Part shown: positions 1-5,231 of the stretch, piece by piece
Position numbering within the stretch: the stretch's first letter is position 1
How the letters are laid out: every line of letters begins with the position of its first letter
Assembly (NCBI GenBank): GCA_018678395.1
Contig: JAHHMJ010000411.1
Coordinates: forward strand, 1 to 5,231
Length of the DNA stretch: 5,231 nucleotides
Source: Gemmatimonadota bacterium
GTDB lineage: Bacteria > Gemmatimonadota > Gemmatimonadetes > Longimicrobiales > Gaopeijiaceae
Reading direction: 5' to 3'
The notes under the pieces: generated by a model
Seen by the model: the letters and a program-made list of their open reading frames with translations, nothing else
What the model was told of the DNA's origin: nothing
Databases searched by the model: none
Translations under genes and position numbers: made by a program

Positions 1-29
1 CCCTCTTCACGTCTTCCGAGCCGAGTAGC

Positions 30-73
30 GCGGCGGATCGGGCCGGCGCGAGAGGCCGTCGCCGCTCCGCCGC
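30..73 (-). terminator. GC-rich inverted repeat downstream of the foldase gene, possible terminator
   Basis: GCGGCGGA (30-37) and TCCGCCGC (66-73) are perfect 8-base complements, separated by 28 bases that contain a smaller CGGC/GCCG hairpin (44-58). The structure begins 8 bases after the foldase stop. No T-run follows on the minus strand, so it is not a classic intrinsic terminator. It may slow polymerase, stabilise the mRNA 3' end, or be incidental. Confidence 0.25.
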
Positions 74-80
74 CCTCCGG

Positions 81-1925
81 TCAGAACCCGAAGCCGAACG
101 GACTCTGCTGCGCGGTCTCGTCCACGGGCTGCAGTACCTCGTCGCGACGGTCGATGATGCGAGCCGCGGTGCGCAGGCTCTCGAGCCAGTCCTGGATGCG
201 GCGCTGTTCGATCTGACTCCGCACCTGCTGCCGCTGCGATTCCCGCTGACCCAACCACTCGGTCGAGTCCGCCGGCGTCCGCGACAGAAGTTCGATGATG
301 AAGGCGTTGGAGGGCGACTCGACCACGTCGCTCACTTCTCCGACGTCGAGGCCGAACGCGGCGCCGATGGCGGCGTTGAACCGGCCCAGACCCGGTACGA
401 AGTCGTTGCGGGCGAAGGGACCCGCCGGCCGGACTTCGAGGCCCGCGTCGGCGGCGACGTTCGGAAGAGGCTCTCCGGCCCGGATACGGCCGACGAGACC
501 CGCGCCGGATTCCCGCGCGCGCTGCATCTTCCGCTCCTGAAGCAGAATCGCCTCGATCGTCCCACGGGCTTCATCGAAGGGCAGCACACCGGCCGGGCTG
601 GTCGAGAGAACCTCGATCATGTAGAAGGCCTGGCTGGTCTCGAAGACGGGGCTGACATCGCCGACGGCGGCCTCTTCGAAGGCCCATTCCGCACCTTCAC
701 CGACCTGCCCGGCGCCCGCGAGGAGCGCGAACTCCGTGCTGAGCTGAACTTCCTGCGTCTCGAGGCCGAGGGACGCGGCCGCGTCGGCAACCGTCATCGA
801 TTCCCCGAGGTTCTCGAGCGAGTCCGCCCGGGTGAGCAGCTCGATCTCCGCCGCATCCGAACGCTCGAACGGGATCAGGATGTGGGCCGCGCGGGCACTG
901 TCCTGCGCCCAGCGCTCGTCCACGCGCAGGATGTGCATGCCGAAAGACGTCTCGACGATCTCGGCGATTTCGCCGACGGGAGCCGCGAAGACGGCCGAGT
1001 CGAATGCGGCGACCATACGCCCCTTCGGGAAGACCCCGAGGTCGCCGTTCTCGGTGGCCGTGACCTCGTCCGACGACTCGATCAGAGCCATCTCCCCGAA
1101 GTCCTCGCCCTCGAGGATCGACTGCCTGATCTCGGCCGCTCGAGCGCGAGCCTCGGCGCTGTCGGCCGCGGACATCGTCTTGGAGAGCACGACGCCACGC
1201 ACCTCTGCGCGGAGCGGCTGCTCGAAGTCCTCTTCGTGATCGTCGTAGTAGGACCGCAGATCGGCTTCGGAGATCTCGATTTCGGAATCGGGAATCCGCT
1301 GGCCGGGATCGAGCGGGATGTAGCGGATCTCGACCGTCTCGTTCTGATCACGCCAACGCTGCCACAGCAGGTTGTCGGGCAGGTAGATGCCCGTCGACAC
1401 CTGGCGAACGAGCTTGCCCCGCGGAATCACGTCGCGGTAGTAGGCCTCCAGCTGGAGCAGGAGGGCCTCGTCGGCCTGCGTGGCCAGGAAGTCCTGGTAC
1501 TTCTGGAAGTCGAACTGCCCGTCGGTCAGGAAGCCGGGGTTCTGCGCGAAGCCGGGCGGCGGATTGAACTGGGCCGCCTGTCGGACCTCGTCGTCGGTCA
1601 CCCGGATGCCGCGGCGCTCCAACTCCTGTCGCACCAGGATGGCGTTCACCATTTCGTCGAACGCGGCGTCCTCGATGTCACTGACCTGCTGGGACGTGAT
1701 GGGCTCTTCCTGCTGCGACTGGATCTGATCGTACAGATTCCGATACACCGCGAGGTATTCCTCGTAGTACACCGGCGTGCCGTTGACCCGGCCGATCTCA
1801 CCGACTCCGCCGGCCGACTGACCGGAAGCGTCCATTCCCCACTCGAAAACCATGAGAGCCACGAAAGCCAGTGCCGTCACCAGCATGATCCATTTCGTGT
1901 TCTCCCGCATCTGGCGCATGACCAT
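81..1925 (-). CDS. ppiD: PpiD/SurA-like membrane-anchored peptidyl-prolyl isomerase / periplasmic chaperone
   Basis: The product is a 614-residue predicted foldase, anchored in the inner membrane and facing the periplasm, of the type that helps exported proteins fold. Seen in the sequence: a short basic N-terminus (MRQMRENTK), one hydrophobic segment at about residues 12-29, and a SurA_N/PpiD-type helical chaperone region at about 42-175 that begins with GRVNGTPVYYEEY. A PpiC-type rotamase domain follows at about 238-338, with GDLGVFPKGRM and FGMHILRV. A second, incomplete parvulin-like stretch starts at RAAHILIPF (about 345). The C-terminal region is helix-rich and ends in SPFGFGF. The size and order of parts match PpiD (about 620 residues). 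The ATG at 1925 is preferred because GAGAGGGG lies 7 bases upstream; ATGs at 1919 and 1910 are in frame but worse spaced. The frame stays open far upstream, but that part is antisense to the TPR gene. The first His of the rotamase core is replaced by Val, so catalytic activity is doubtful. The general assignment is firm; PpiD orthology is inferred from architecture. Confidence 0.9.
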   Translation of the reverse strand: MVMRQMRENTKWIMLVTALAFVALMVFEWGMDASGQSAGGVGEIGRVNGTPVYYEEYLAVYRNLYDQIQSQQEEPITSQQVSDIEDAAFDEMVNAILVRQELERRGIRVTDDEVRQAAQFNPPPGFAQNPGFLTDGQFDFQKYQDFLATQADEALLLQLEAYYRDVIPRGKLVRQVSTGIYLPDNLLWQRWRDQNETVEIRYIPLDPGQRIPDSEIEISEADLRSYYDDHEEDFEQPLRAEVRGVVLSKTMSAADSAEARARAAEIRQSILEGEDFGEMALIESSDEVTATENGDLGVFPKGRMVAAFDSAVFAAPVGEIAEIVETSFGMHILRVDERWAQDSARAAHILIPFERSDAAEIELLTRADSLENLGESMTVADAAASLGLETQEVQLSTEFALLAGAGQVGEGAEWAFEEAAVGDVSPVFETSQAFYMIEVLSTSPAGVLPFDEARGTIEAILLQERKMQRARESGAGLVGRIRAGEPLPNVAADAGLEVRPAGPFARNDFVPGLGRFNAAIGAAFGLDVGEVSDVVESPSNAFIIELLSRTPADSTEWLGQRESQRQQVRSQIEQRRIQDWLESLRTAARIIDRRDEVLQPVDETAQQSPFGFGF

Positions 1926-1932
1926 GGCGTGA

Positions 1933-1940
1933 CCCCTCTC
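1933..1940 (-). promoter_or_regulatory. Ribosome binding site deciding the foldase start
   Basis: GAGAGGGG on the minus strand ends 7 bases before the ATG at 1925. The next in-frame ATG (1919) would be 13 bases away, so the longer form beginning MVMRQM is favoured. Confidence 0.6.
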
Positions 1941-2022
1941 GGCCGACTCGGACCTGCACTTCGCGACAGGACGTCGCAGGAATCCCCGGTGGGTCGCCAC
2001 CCCCGGAGACACGGAACCGTAA

Positions 2023-2051
2023 ATAGTAATCGGGCCTGCAGGGGGGCTCAA
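2023..2051 (-). promoter_or_regulatory. Candidate sigma70-type promoter for the leftward foldase gene
   Basis: Read on the minus strand, TTGAGC (2051-2046) is followed after 17 bases by TACTAT (2028-2023); each hexamer matches the consensus at four or more positions. Transcription would begin near 2016, giving a leader of about 90 bases. That leader contains two small hairpins: a 5-bp stem around 1963-1977 and another around GGTGG/CCACC near 1990-2003. The TA-rich patch stands out in an otherwise very GC-rich region, which favours a real -10 element. Confidence 0.45.
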
Positions 2052-2074
2052 GCCGATCGGCGCCCGTACCGGGC
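2052..2074. repeat. Two adjacent dyads between the divergent -35 boxes
   Basis: A perfect 10-base palindrome, GCCGATCGGC (2052-2061), is followed directly by GCCCG-TAC-CGGGC (2062-2074). They fill most of the 29 bases between the two -35 elements at 2046-2051 and 2081-2086. A protein bound here could affect both promoters, but short GC palindromes are frequent in GC-rich DNA and no operator family is recognised. Confidence 0.3.
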
Positions 2075-2080
2075 ACTTCG

Positions 2081-2110
2081 TTGACACTCTTTCCGCGGCT
2101 CGTCTATGTT
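2081..2110 (+). promoter_or_regulatory. Probable sigma70-type promoter for the TPR-aroQ-efp-accB-accC unit
   Basis: A perfect -35 hexamer TTGACA (2081-2086) is separated by 18 bases from TATGTT (2105-2110), which matches 4 of 6 consensus -10 positions. Transcription would start near 2117, leaving a leader of roughly 70 bases before the GTG at 2190. It is the only promoter-like sequence in good position before the rightward genes. The ATG at 2106 falls inside the -10 box, which argues against its use as a start codon. Confidence 0.65.
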
Positions 2111-2178
2111 GACCGCCGCCGAGTTCACCGTGCGCACTGAAGCAGGTGACGCGCGCCCTTACGGTCTCGAGTCCTGGC

Positions 2179-2183
2179 GGGAG
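2179..2183 (+). promoter_or_regulatory. Ribosome binding site deciding the TPR gene start
   Basis: GGGAG lies 6 bases before the GTG at 2190 and only 3 before the in-frame GTG at 2187. Together with the promoter -10 box covering the upstream ATG (2106), it sets the start at 2190. Confidence 0.55.
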
Positions 2184-2189
2184 ACGGTG

Positions 2190-3413
2190 GTGAGCCCATC
2201 CATCGAACAGGAGATCCGCGATCTCCACGAGTTGTTCGGATCGTCCCGCGACCCCGAGGGCCGCGCATTCGTCCCGCTCGCGGACGCCTACCGCCGAGCC
2301 GGCAATTACGATCGCGCGCTCGGGATCCTCGCCGATGGATCCGAGCGTCATCCGGACCTGCCCTCCGCCCTTCTGGTCGAGGGCCTGGTGCTCAGAGATC
2401 AGGGTGATGAGGCAGGAGCGGAATCGGCGTTTCGGCGCGTCCTCGAGTTCGATCCGGACAACGCCCGGGCTCTCGTCGAACTGGGGCGGATTCTCGCACT
2501 GCGACCCGACGCGGACGCTGCGGAAGCATCGGATGCGTTCGTCCGCCGCGGGGTCGCCCTGGACCCCACGCTGGCCGGCGCTTCGGATCTCGCTCCCGAG
2601 GACGGGGGGGAGTCGGGCGACGACGGGCTCGTGGAGGTAGCCGATCTTGGGCCCGGGTGGACCGAGTCGAGCGGCGATGCGGTTGCGGGCGATGCCGCCG
2701 GCGACTGGCCGGCGACCCCCGATCCCGTCGAGGAACCCCTCGGCGGGAGCGACGCTGCCGACGGAGCGGACTCGGATGCCGGTGGGCTTGCGATCGATTG
2801 GGATCTCGACGACGGCACCGGCTGGTCGGAGCCGGTCGACGCCGACGATGCGCCGCCCGTGTCGGACGAGGCGGAACTCGATCCGTGGTCGGCGCCCGAG
2901 GTCGAAGGCGACTCGTTCGATCGCCTCCCCACCGGCGAGGTCCCGCCCGAAGCGCTGATCATGGACTTCACCGACGTCGTGCCCGATCTGGAGCCCGGCC
3001 GACCGCCGGAGTTCGACGACGCCGAAGACGAGGACCCGGTTCTGCCCACCCGAACCCTGGGCGAGTTGTACGCTCGGCAGGGGCTGATCGACGAGGCGAT
3101 CGCCGTTTTCGAGGCGCTCGCGTCGTCCGACCCGACGGAGCTGGAAGCCGCGGCTCGCCTGCTGGAACTCCGCGCGGGGAGCGTCCCCGGTGCGGTCGAG
3201 GACGTGGGCTCGGATACCACGTCGGACGAGCCGGCCGGTGTGGATGCCACGGGCGGGCCCGAGCTCCCCGAGGCGGAGGCGAAGCCGTCGATCCGCGAGT
3301 CGCTGCGGACCCTGCTGACGTGGACGCCCGCGGCCCTGGACGCCGCTGCGGACGCTGTACCCGACGCCGTGCCGGATGAGGCCGAGGCGACCCACGACGG
3401 GCCCGACACCTGA
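2190..3413 (+). CDS. TPR-repeat protein with long acidic linker, function unknown
   Basis: The product is about 407 residues and I cannot assign a function. Seen: three consecutive TPR-like units at about residues 24-127 (FVPLADAYRRAGNYDRALGI, then SALLVEGLVLRDQGDEAGAE with RRVLEFDPDN, then ARALVELGRIL with ALDPT). A linker of about 150 residues rich in Asp, Glu, Gly and Pro follows (about 133-286) and is probably disordered. A separate TPR-like unit comes next at about 287-328 (TLGELYARQGLIDEAIAVFE). A Pro/Ala/Asp-rich tail contains an amphipathic segment, IRESLRTLLTWTP, at about 367-379. No signal peptide or membrane segment is visible, so it is probably cytoplasmic and scaffolding. The GTG at 2190 is chosen because GGGAG sits 6 bases upstream and homology-like sequence begins there; the GTG at 2187 is only 3 bases from it. 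An in-frame ATG at 2106 lies inside the promoter -10 box. The stop overlaps the aroQ start (TGATG), which suggests translational coupling. Confidence 0.85.
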   Translation: MSPSIEQEIRDLHELFGSSRDPEGRAFVPLADAYRRAGNYDRALGILADGSERHPDLPSALLVEGLVLRDQGDEAGAESAFRRVLEFDPDNARALVELGRILALRPDADAAEASDAFVRRGVALDPTLAGASDLAPEDGGESGDDGLVEVADLGPGWTESSGDAVAGDAAGDWPATPDPVEEPLGGSDAADGADSDAGGLAIDWDLDDGTGWSEPVDADDAPPVSDEAELDPWSAPEVEGDSFDRLPTGEVPPEALIMDFTDVVPDLEPGRPPEFDDAEDEDPVLPTRTLGELYARQGLIDEAIAVFEALASSDPTELEAAARLLELRAGSVPGAVEDVGSDTTSDEPAGVDATGGPELPEAEAKPSIRESLRTLLTWTPAALDAAADAVPDAVPDEAEATHDGPDT

Positions 3414-3883
3414 TGGCCGGTCTCCGCATCGGTGTCATCCACGGGCCGAATCTACACCTTCTGGGGCAGCGGGAGCCGTCCGTGTACGGAACCCGGTCGC
3501 TGGCGGAGATCGACGCGGCGGTGGCGACGCTCGCGACCGAACTCGGGGTCGAGGTCGAGGCCTTCCAGTCCAACCACGAAGGACGGATTCTGGACCACCT
3601 GACGGACGTGGCCGGGGGCACCGACGGATTCATCGTCAACGCGGGCGCCCTCACCCACACGTCGGTGGCGCTCCGTGACGGGCTCGTGGGGGTCGGGCGT
3701 CCCTTCGTGGAGGTCCACCTCTCGAATACCGCCGCGCGGGAGCCGTTCCGCAGAGACTCCTACCTGTCGTCGGTGGCCGTGGGCGTGGTTTATGGATTCG
3801 GGCCTCAGAGCTATCTTCTCGGGCTGCGGGGCCTCGTGTCCCACCTTCGACGAACCGCGCGTTCCGACGCGCCGAACGACTGA
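3413..3883 (+). CDS. aroQ: Type II 3-dehydroquinate dehydratase
   Basis: This enzyme converts 3-dehydroquinate to 3-dehydroshikimate, the third step of the shikimate pathway to aromatic amino acids, in the cytoplasm. The 156-residue product has the full type II signature: HGPNLHLLGQREPSVYG at 10-26, FQSNHEG at 51-57, NAGALTHTSVALRD at 76-89, EVHLSNTAAREPFRRDSYLS at 100-119 and VYGFGPQSYLL near 126-136. Residues expected in the active site are present: Asn13, Arg20, the catalytic Tyr25, Asn76, His82, Glu100, His102, Ser104 and Arg113. The length is normal for the family, which usually forms dodecamers. The ATG overlaps the TPR stop by one base and has no good Shine-Dalgarno sequence of its own, so translation probably depends on ribosomes terminating at the upstream gene. 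efp follows after 12 bases. Nothing looks broken. Confidence 0.97.
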   Translation: MAGLRIGVIHGPNLHLLGQREPSVYGTRSLAEIDAAVATLATELGVEVEAFQSNHEGRILDHLTDVAGGTDGFIVNAGALTHTSVALRDGLVGVGRPFVEVHLSNTAAREPFRRDSYLSSVAVGVVYGFGPQSYLLGLRGLVSHLRRTARSDAPND

Positions 3884-3895
3884 GCGGGCGAGCAC

Positions 3896-4462
3896 ATGGC
3901 GAGTACGGCCGACTTCAGAAACGGGATGGTCCTCGACATCGAGGGGTCCCTATGGACGATCACCTACTTCCAGCACGTGAAGCCGGGCAAGGGCGGCGCC
4001 TTCGTCCGGACGAAGCTGAAGAACGTTCTCTCGGGCGCGGTCGTCGACAAGACGTTCCGGGCGGGTGAGAAGGTGACGAGCGTCCGGCTGGAGCGCCGTC
4101 CGGTGAACTACAGCTACACGGACGGCCAGCTCTACTACTTCATGGACGCGAACACGTTCGCGATGATTCCGCTCGCGGGGGACGTCATCGGCGAGGATCA
4201 GCTGAAGTACCTGAAGGAAAACATGGAGTGCGAGGGGCTCGTCCACGACGAGTCCGTGATCGCAGTGGATCTCCCGCAGTTCGTCGAGTTGAGCGTGTCC
4301 GAGACCGACCCCGGTGTACGGGGCGACACGGCTCAAGGCGGGACGAAGCCGGCTACTCTGGAGACCGGAGCGGTGGTCCAGGTGCCGCTCTTCATCGAGA
4401 TCGGGGACGTGGTCAAGGTCGACCGCACCGAGGATAAATACCTGACGAGGGTGACGGGATGA
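3896..4462 (+). CDS. efp: Elongation factor P
   Basis: EF-P binds ribosomes stalled between the P and E sites and speeds peptide-bond formation at polyproline stretches. The 188-residue product has the usual length and three beta-barrel domains: a KOW-like domain I at about 1-64, an OB domain II at about 65-127 and an OB domain III at about 128-188. Domain I carries the tip loop KPGKGGAF with Lys32, the residue modified in Lys-type EF-Ps. Domain III has the signature [17 protein letters not shown], and the C-terminus ([15 protein letters not shown]) is typical. The loop does not show which modification is used, and no modification gene (epmA, epmB, earP, ymfI) lies in the window. The start follows a GA-rich leader (GAGCGGGCGAG) with only a weak Shine-Dalgarno match. 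The stop overlaps the accB start as ATGA. Confidence 0.98.
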   Translation: MASTADFRNGMVLDIEGSLWTITYFQHVKPGKGGAFVRTKLKNVLSGAVVDKTFRAGEKVTSVRLERRPVNYSYTDGQLYYFMDANTFAMIPLAGDVIGEDQLKYLKENMECEGLVHDESVIAVDLPQFVELSVSETDPGVRGDTAQGGTKPATLETGAVVQVPLFIEIGDVVKVDRTEDKYLTRVTG

Positions 4463-4941
4463 TCGATCTGGACTTCCTCGAGCGGCTGATTCAGGCCGTG
4501 GACGAGAGCAGCATCGACTCGATCGAGATCGAGCGCGGGGGTACCCGGGTCCGCATCGGCAAGACGCCGCCGCAGACCGTCGCCGCCGCGGCGCCCGTGG
4601 CACCGCCCCTGGCCGCGGCTTCTCCCGCGGCGCCGGCCCCCATCACGCCGGCGTCGACGGAAGCGTCTGCCGAGCCCGTCGAGTCGGGGACCCCGTCGCA
4701 CTGGATCGACGTTCCCTCGCCGATGGTCGGGACGTTCTATCGCGCGCCGGCCCCCGACGCCCCCGCGTACGTCGATGTCGGGTCGCGCGTCGGCGAAGGC
4801 GACACGCTCTGCATCATCGAAGCCATGAAGCTCATGAACGAGCTCGAGGCCGAGGCTTCCGGGACCCTCGCGGAGATCTGCGTCGAGAACGGCGAGCCCG
4901 TCGAGTACGGGCAGATCCTGTTCCGCATCGACCCGTCCTGA
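4459..4941 (+). CDS. accB: Biotin carboxyl carrier protein of acetyl-CoA carboxylase
   Basis: AccB carries the biotin that is carboxylated by AccC and then delivers the carboxyl group to acetyl-CoA at the AccA/AccD transferase, making malonyl-CoA for fatty-acid synthesis. The 160-residue product has an N-terminal helical region at about 1-36 ([20 protein letters not shown]), a flexible Ala/Pro/Ser-rich linker at about 37-82, and a biotinyl domain at about 83-158. The biotinylation motif is EAMKLMNE, with Lys124 as the acceptor. The insertion after [11 protein letters not shown] (about 87-97) matches the thumb loop typical of bacterial AccB. The length is normal. The start is set by GAGG at 4447-4450, 8 bases before the ATG, and by the 4-base ATGA overlap with efp, which suggests coupled translation. 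accC follows after 50 bases, the usual accBC pairing. Confidence 0.97.
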   Translation: MIDLDFLERLIQAVDESSIDSIEIERGGTRVRIGKTPPQTVAAAAPVAPPLAAASPAAPAPITPASTEASAEPVESGTPSHWIDVPSPMVGTFYRAPAPDAPAYVDVGSRVGEGDTLCIIEAMKLMNELEAEASGTLAEICVENGEPVEYGQILFRIDPS

Positions 4942-4980
4942 CGCGCCCGATTCGGCGCCCCGGCCCCGACTCGGTTCGAG

Positions 4981-4986
4981 AGGGAG
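4981..4986 (+). promoter_or_regulatory. Ribosome binding site deciding the accC GTG start
   Basis: AGGGAG, within the longer purine run GAGAGGGAG, ends 5 bases before the GTG at 4992. No ATG in this frame lies nearby, so this site supports a GTG start for accC. Confidence 0.7.
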
Positions 4987-4991
4987 CATCC

Positions 4992-5231
4992 GTGTTCAAG
5001 AAGGTACTCATCGCGAATCGGGGCGAAATCGCCCTTCGCATCATCCGGGCCTGCCACGAGCTGGGCGTGAAGACGGTCGCCGTCTATTCCGAGGCCGATC
5101 GGGAATCGCTTCACGTCCGTTTCGCCGACGAGGACGTCTGCATCGGGCCGCCGTCGGGGACCGAATCCTACCTGAACGTCCCCCGCATCATCGCGGCCGC
5201 CGAGATCACCGGCGCGGAGGCGATCCACCCG
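4992..5231 (+). CDS. accC: Biotin carboxylase subunit of acetyl-CoA carboxylase (5' part, cut by window edge)
   Basis: AccC uses ATP and bicarbonate to carboxylate the biotin on AccB. Only the first 80 codons are in the window, out of roughly 450 expected for the family. They read as the start of the N-terminal biotin carboxylase domain: [20 protein letters not shown] at 2-21, [19 protein letters not shown] at about 29-47, and [20 protein letters not shown] at about 51-70, ending in AIHP at the edge. The GTG at 4992 is chosen because AGGGAG ends 5 bases upstream and [10 protein letters not shown] sits at the normal distance from the N-terminus. The ATP-grasp catalytic region lies beyond the window, so its integrity cannot be judged. 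Direct placement after accB supports the call. Confidence 0.96.
   Translation, partial: MFKKVLIANRGEIALRIIRACHELGVKTVAVYSEADRESLHVRFADEDVCIGPPSGTESYLNVPRIIAAAEITGAEAIHP

Noticed and set aside
1..10. A possible GTG start (8-10, minus strand) of a gene downstream of the foldase.
   Set aside because: Only three codons are in the window and the nearest purine run (GGAAG) is 2 bases away, too close for a ribosome binding site.
81..102. The foldase C-terminus ends in SPFGFGF, which resembles the terminal Phe of outer-membrane beta-barrel proteins.
   Set aside because: The protein has an N-terminal membrane anchor and a chaperone/rotamase architecture with no barrel strands, so the terminal Phe is probably coincidental.
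7..258. An 83-codon minus-strand frame at the left edge.
   Set aside because: It overlaps the foldase C-terminus in another frame and is Arg-rich without any motif, so it looks like a shadow.
882..2084. A 400-codon plus-strand frame running antisense to the foldase gene.
   Set aside because: Leu/Arg/Val/His-biased shadow composition, no domain, and it covers the foldase coding region and the divergent promoters.
3351..3374. A short tandem repeat coding for DAVP twice at the end of the TPR gene.
   Set aside because: Two imperfect 12-base units only; this is ordinary low-complexity sequence in an Ala/Pro/Asp-rich tail.
1926..3395. A 490-codon open extension of the foldase frame on the minus strand, through the divergent promoter region and antisense to the TPR gene.
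   Set aside because: Arg- and Gly-rich translation with no recognisable domain. It lies upstream of a well-placed ribosome binding site and membrane anchor at 1925, and it arises because Asp/Glu-rich GC codons leave few stops on the opposite strand.
2399..3442. A 347-codon minus-strand frame rich in Ser, Ala and Gly.
   Set aside because: It is the complement of the acidic linker codons of the TPR gene (GAC/GAG read as GTC/CTC and shifted). Low complexity, no start context and no family resemblance.
4942..4991. A search for a terminator or regulatory RNA between accB and accC.
   Set aside because: The 50 bases are GC-rich, with no stable hairpin plus T-run and no recognisable riboswitch; only the accC ribosome binding site is evident.

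Overview
The window is a GC-rich stretch of bacterial chromosome that is almost entirely coding. It holds one leftward gene (81-1925) and a rightward run of five genes (2190 to beyond the right edge), separated by a divergent promoter region. Every recognisable gene is housekeeping: envelope protein folding, the shikimate pathway, translation elongation and fatty-acid synthesis. I see no mobile element, CRISPR array, tRNA, rRNA or defence/toxin locus, and no previously undescribed system.

The organism cannot be fixed from the sequence alone. A Gram-negative-type bacterium with a periplasm is implied by the membrane-anchored PpiD/SurA-type foldase. The N-terminal anchor of that protein (MRENTKWIM... 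ending in FEWGMD), the GC-rich codon use and the arrangement TPR gene-aroQ-efp-accB-accC are what I would expect from a member of the Gemmatimonadota. That is recall-based inference, not a search result.

Layout. Positions 1-80 are the 3' flank of the foldase gene, with a GC-rich inverted repeat and no certain gene. Positions 81-1925 (minus) encode a 614-residue PpiD-like peptidyl-prolyl isomerase/chaperone. Positions 1926-2189 hold two back-to-back sigma70-type promoters (-10 at 2023-2028 leftward, -10 at 2105-2110 rightward), with two adjacent short dyads between their -35 boxes. Positions 2190-3413 encode a 407-residue TPR protein with a long acidic linker. It overlaps aroQ (3413-3883, type II 3-dehydroquinate dehydratase) by one base. 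After 12 bases comes efp (3896-4462, elongation factor P), which overlaps accB (4459-4941, biotin carboxyl carrier protein) by four bases. After a 50-base gap comes the 5' end of accC (4992-5231, biotin carboxylase), cut by the window edge.

The rightward genes look like one transcription unit: spacing is 50 bases or less, two junctions overlap, and I see no terminator between them. AccB and AccC form the biotin carboxylase half of acetyl-CoA carboxylase. AroQ and EF-P are commonly found beside accBC in bacteria without sharing a pathway. The TPR protein at the head of the unit is the only member whose role cannot be deduced.
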